From positions 1 through 5,466 of the forward strand of contig RFHN01000105.1 of the NCBI GenBank assembly GCA_003695835.1: DNA of 5,466 bases. The letters run 5' to 3'. Below are positions 4,261 to 5,466 of this stretch, piece after piece. The first letter of the stretch is position 1; each line of letters begins with the position of its first letter. The notes below the pieces were generated by a model that did no database searches, had not been told where the DNA came from, and saw only the letters and a list, made by a program, of their open reading frames with translations. The translations under genes and the position numbers were made by a program. The stretch comes from Armatimonadota bacterium. GTDB lineage: Bacteria > Armatimonadota > Fimbriimonadia > Fimbriimonadales > ATM1.

Positions 4261-5466
4261 TCATCGGATGTTTTGCACCACCGTATAAATGGGGATGATG
4301 ATGCTGAGCGTGATCGTTCCGACGAACGCGCCCATCGCCACCACCATCACCGGCTCCACAATGGATACGAGCGCTTTCAACCGAGCGTCCACGTCCTCTT
4401 CCATGGCGGATGCGGTGGAGTTCATGAGGCGAGGCAGTTGACCCGTCCGTTCCCCTACGGCGATCATCTGAGTGAGAGTTCGAGGAATAATCGGCTGCTC
4501 CTTGGCCGCCTCGCTGAAGGCCGCTCCGTGCTCCATCGCCGCCCTCGCCGCCAGGAGCGCTTCCCGAATGATCGGATTGCCGGAAACGCGCGCTCCCTGC
4601 TCCACGGCGACCACCAAAGGCACGTTGCTCGAAATCAGGGTTGCGATGCTTTGGAACGCGCGGGCGAGCGCCAGTCGCGCGATGAGGTCTCCCAAGACCG
4701 GTAGTTTGAGCAGGAAGGCGGAGAACGGCCGGCTACTCGAGGCAAGGCGATACACGTACCGCAGTCCGAAAACGGCGGCAACCACACCACCCAGCCCAAG
4801 GTAGGGCTGGTTGCGGAGCGTTGTGCCAGCCGCGAGCATCCACTTCGTCGTAATCGGGATCTGCGCCCCCATCTTGTCGAAAATCGAGGAGAACTTTGGC
4901 AATACGAAGGCAACCAGCACCACGCCCGTGAGCACAGCGACCAGCATCAGGACGCAGGGGTACATCAGCGCGTTGATCAACCTCTTACGCATTTCGACCG
5001 TTCGTTCGAGGTACGTACTCCCTGCGCGCAATGCGTGGTCCAAACGACCGCCCTCCTCCGCGACGTGGACCAGTTCGCAAACGACGTCCGGAAAGGCGCC
5101 GGACGCGCGCATCGCCACGGAAAGGCTCTTGCCGCCCACCACTTCCTCCCGAATCGAACGGATGACCTCTCGAACGGCGGCGTTGGGAGAAGCTTCCGAT
5201 GCCGCGTCGAGCGCCTCGACGAACGGAACGCCGGCTTCCGCCATCACGCCTAAGTCATGGAGCAGGCTCGCCAGGTGAGACAGCGAGACACGCTTCCGCT
5301 TCCATGCGGAAGAGGACCGCTCTCCCTCCGGCTTGGATGCAGCCCGACCTGCCGGAAGCAGGGCGATGACGGTAACGCCCTGGGACTGAAGCTTGCGCTC
5401 GGCTTCCTCGATCGAGTTCGCGTGGATCTGTCCGTCTACCTTCTTGCCCGACTGATAGCCCTTGTA
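4261..5466 (-). CDS. Type II secretion / type IV pilus inner-membrane platform protein GspF/PilC family (N-terminus cut by window edge)
   Basis: The frame is open to the right edge; 401 residues are visible. The first ones (Y-K-G-Y-Q-S-G-K-K-V-D-G-Q-I, then S-I-E-E-A-E-R-K-L-Q-S-Q-G-V) match the usual GspF/PilC N-terminus, so only about four to six residues should be missing. The GTG/ATG at 5247/5244 is internal. Two T2SSF repeats are seen. The first spans about 60-190 and includes L-L-H-D-L-G-V-M-A-E-A-G-V-P and A-E-E-G-G-R-L, ending in a TM around 171-191 and V-L-P-K-F. The second starts near 265 and includes T-L-I-S-S-N-V-P and V-G-E-R-T-G-Q-L. Further TMs lie near 223-240 and 373-395, and the end P-I-Y-T-V-V-Q-N-I-R is typical. 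The protein forms the membrane platform linking the assembly ATPase to pseudopilin insertion. Whether it serves a type II secretion or a type IV pilus/competence machine cannot be decided here. Confidence 0.93.
   Translation of the reverse strand, partial: YKGYQSGKKVDGQIHANSIEEAERKLQSQGVTVIALLPAGRAASKPEGERSSSAWKRKRVSLSHLASLLHDLGVMAEAGVPFVEALDAASEASPNAAVREVIRSIREEVVGGKSLSVAMRASGAFPDVVCELVHVAEEGGRLDHALRAGSTYLERTVEMRKRLINALMYPCVLMLVAVLTGVVLVAFVLPKFSSIFDKMGAQIPITTKWMLAAGTTLRNQPYLGLGGVVAAVFGLRYVYRLASSSRPFSAFLLKLPVLGDLIARLALARAFQSIATLISSNVPLVVAVEQGARVSGNPIIREALLAARAAMEHGAAFSEAAKEQPIIPRTLTQMIAVGERTGQLPRLMNSTASAMEEDVDARLKALVSIVEPVMVVAMGAFVGTITLSIIIPIYTVVQNIR

Noticed and set aside
4175..4264. Pilin start at 4264 giving a 30-residue longer leader
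   Set aside because: The extra residues are atypical for a prepilin leader, overlap the GspF/PilC stop, and have no ribosome binding site, whereas GGAG precedes the ATG at 4174.

Overview
The window is a GC-rich, densely coded bacterial chromosomal segment with seven protein genes, two of them cut by the window edges. No tRNA, rRNA, CRISPR array, insertion sequence or phage gene was recognised. The pilin signal has the form R-A-F-T-L-V-E-L-L-V-V, with Ala rather than Gly before the cleavage site. That form is, from general knowledge, common in Armatimonadota (Fimbriimonadia-like bacteria). This is only a weak hint, and other deep-branching didermic phyla remain possible.

Left part (1-757, + strand): the last ~94 codons of a large protein ending in a Vsr/DUF559-like (REase_MTES_1575 type) nuclease fold, probably the C-terminus of a long superfamily 1 helicase. 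It is followed after 47 bp by a 140-residue protein with a J-like domain in which the HPD tripeptide is replaced by LPT.

Middle-left (787-2606, - strand): a two-gene ABC transporter operon. A MacB/LolC/FtsX-type permease is followed by its ATPase, which starts at a TTG overlapping the permease stop (TTGA) behind a perfect AAGGAGG. The end of the ATPase gene contains a near-perfect copy of the end of the J-like gene, 83 bp away and in the same DNA orientation. This is the most puzzling structural signal here.

Middle (2607-3663): a 49-bp divergent promoter region. To its right lies a complete glyceraldehyde-3-phosphate dehydrogenase gene (gap, + strand), standing alone without pgk or tpi. The -10 boxes on both strands sit so close to the start codons that both transcripts may be leaderless or nearly so.

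Right part (3664-5466, - strand): a type II secretion / type IV pilus assembly pair. A GspF/PilC inner-membrane platform protein, missing only a few N-terminal residues at the window edge, precedes a GspG-like pseudopilin. The pseudopilin gene is followed by a plausible intrinsic terminator lying against the convergent gap gene.

The parts are functionally separate: nucleic-acid processing or possible defence plus a J-like protein; export or envelope transport; central glycolysis; and pseudopilus assembly. I did not find a clearly new multi-gene system. The best leads are the HPD-less J protein next to the helicase-nuclease tail, the duplicated gene tail, and the mutually overlapping near-leaderless promoters.
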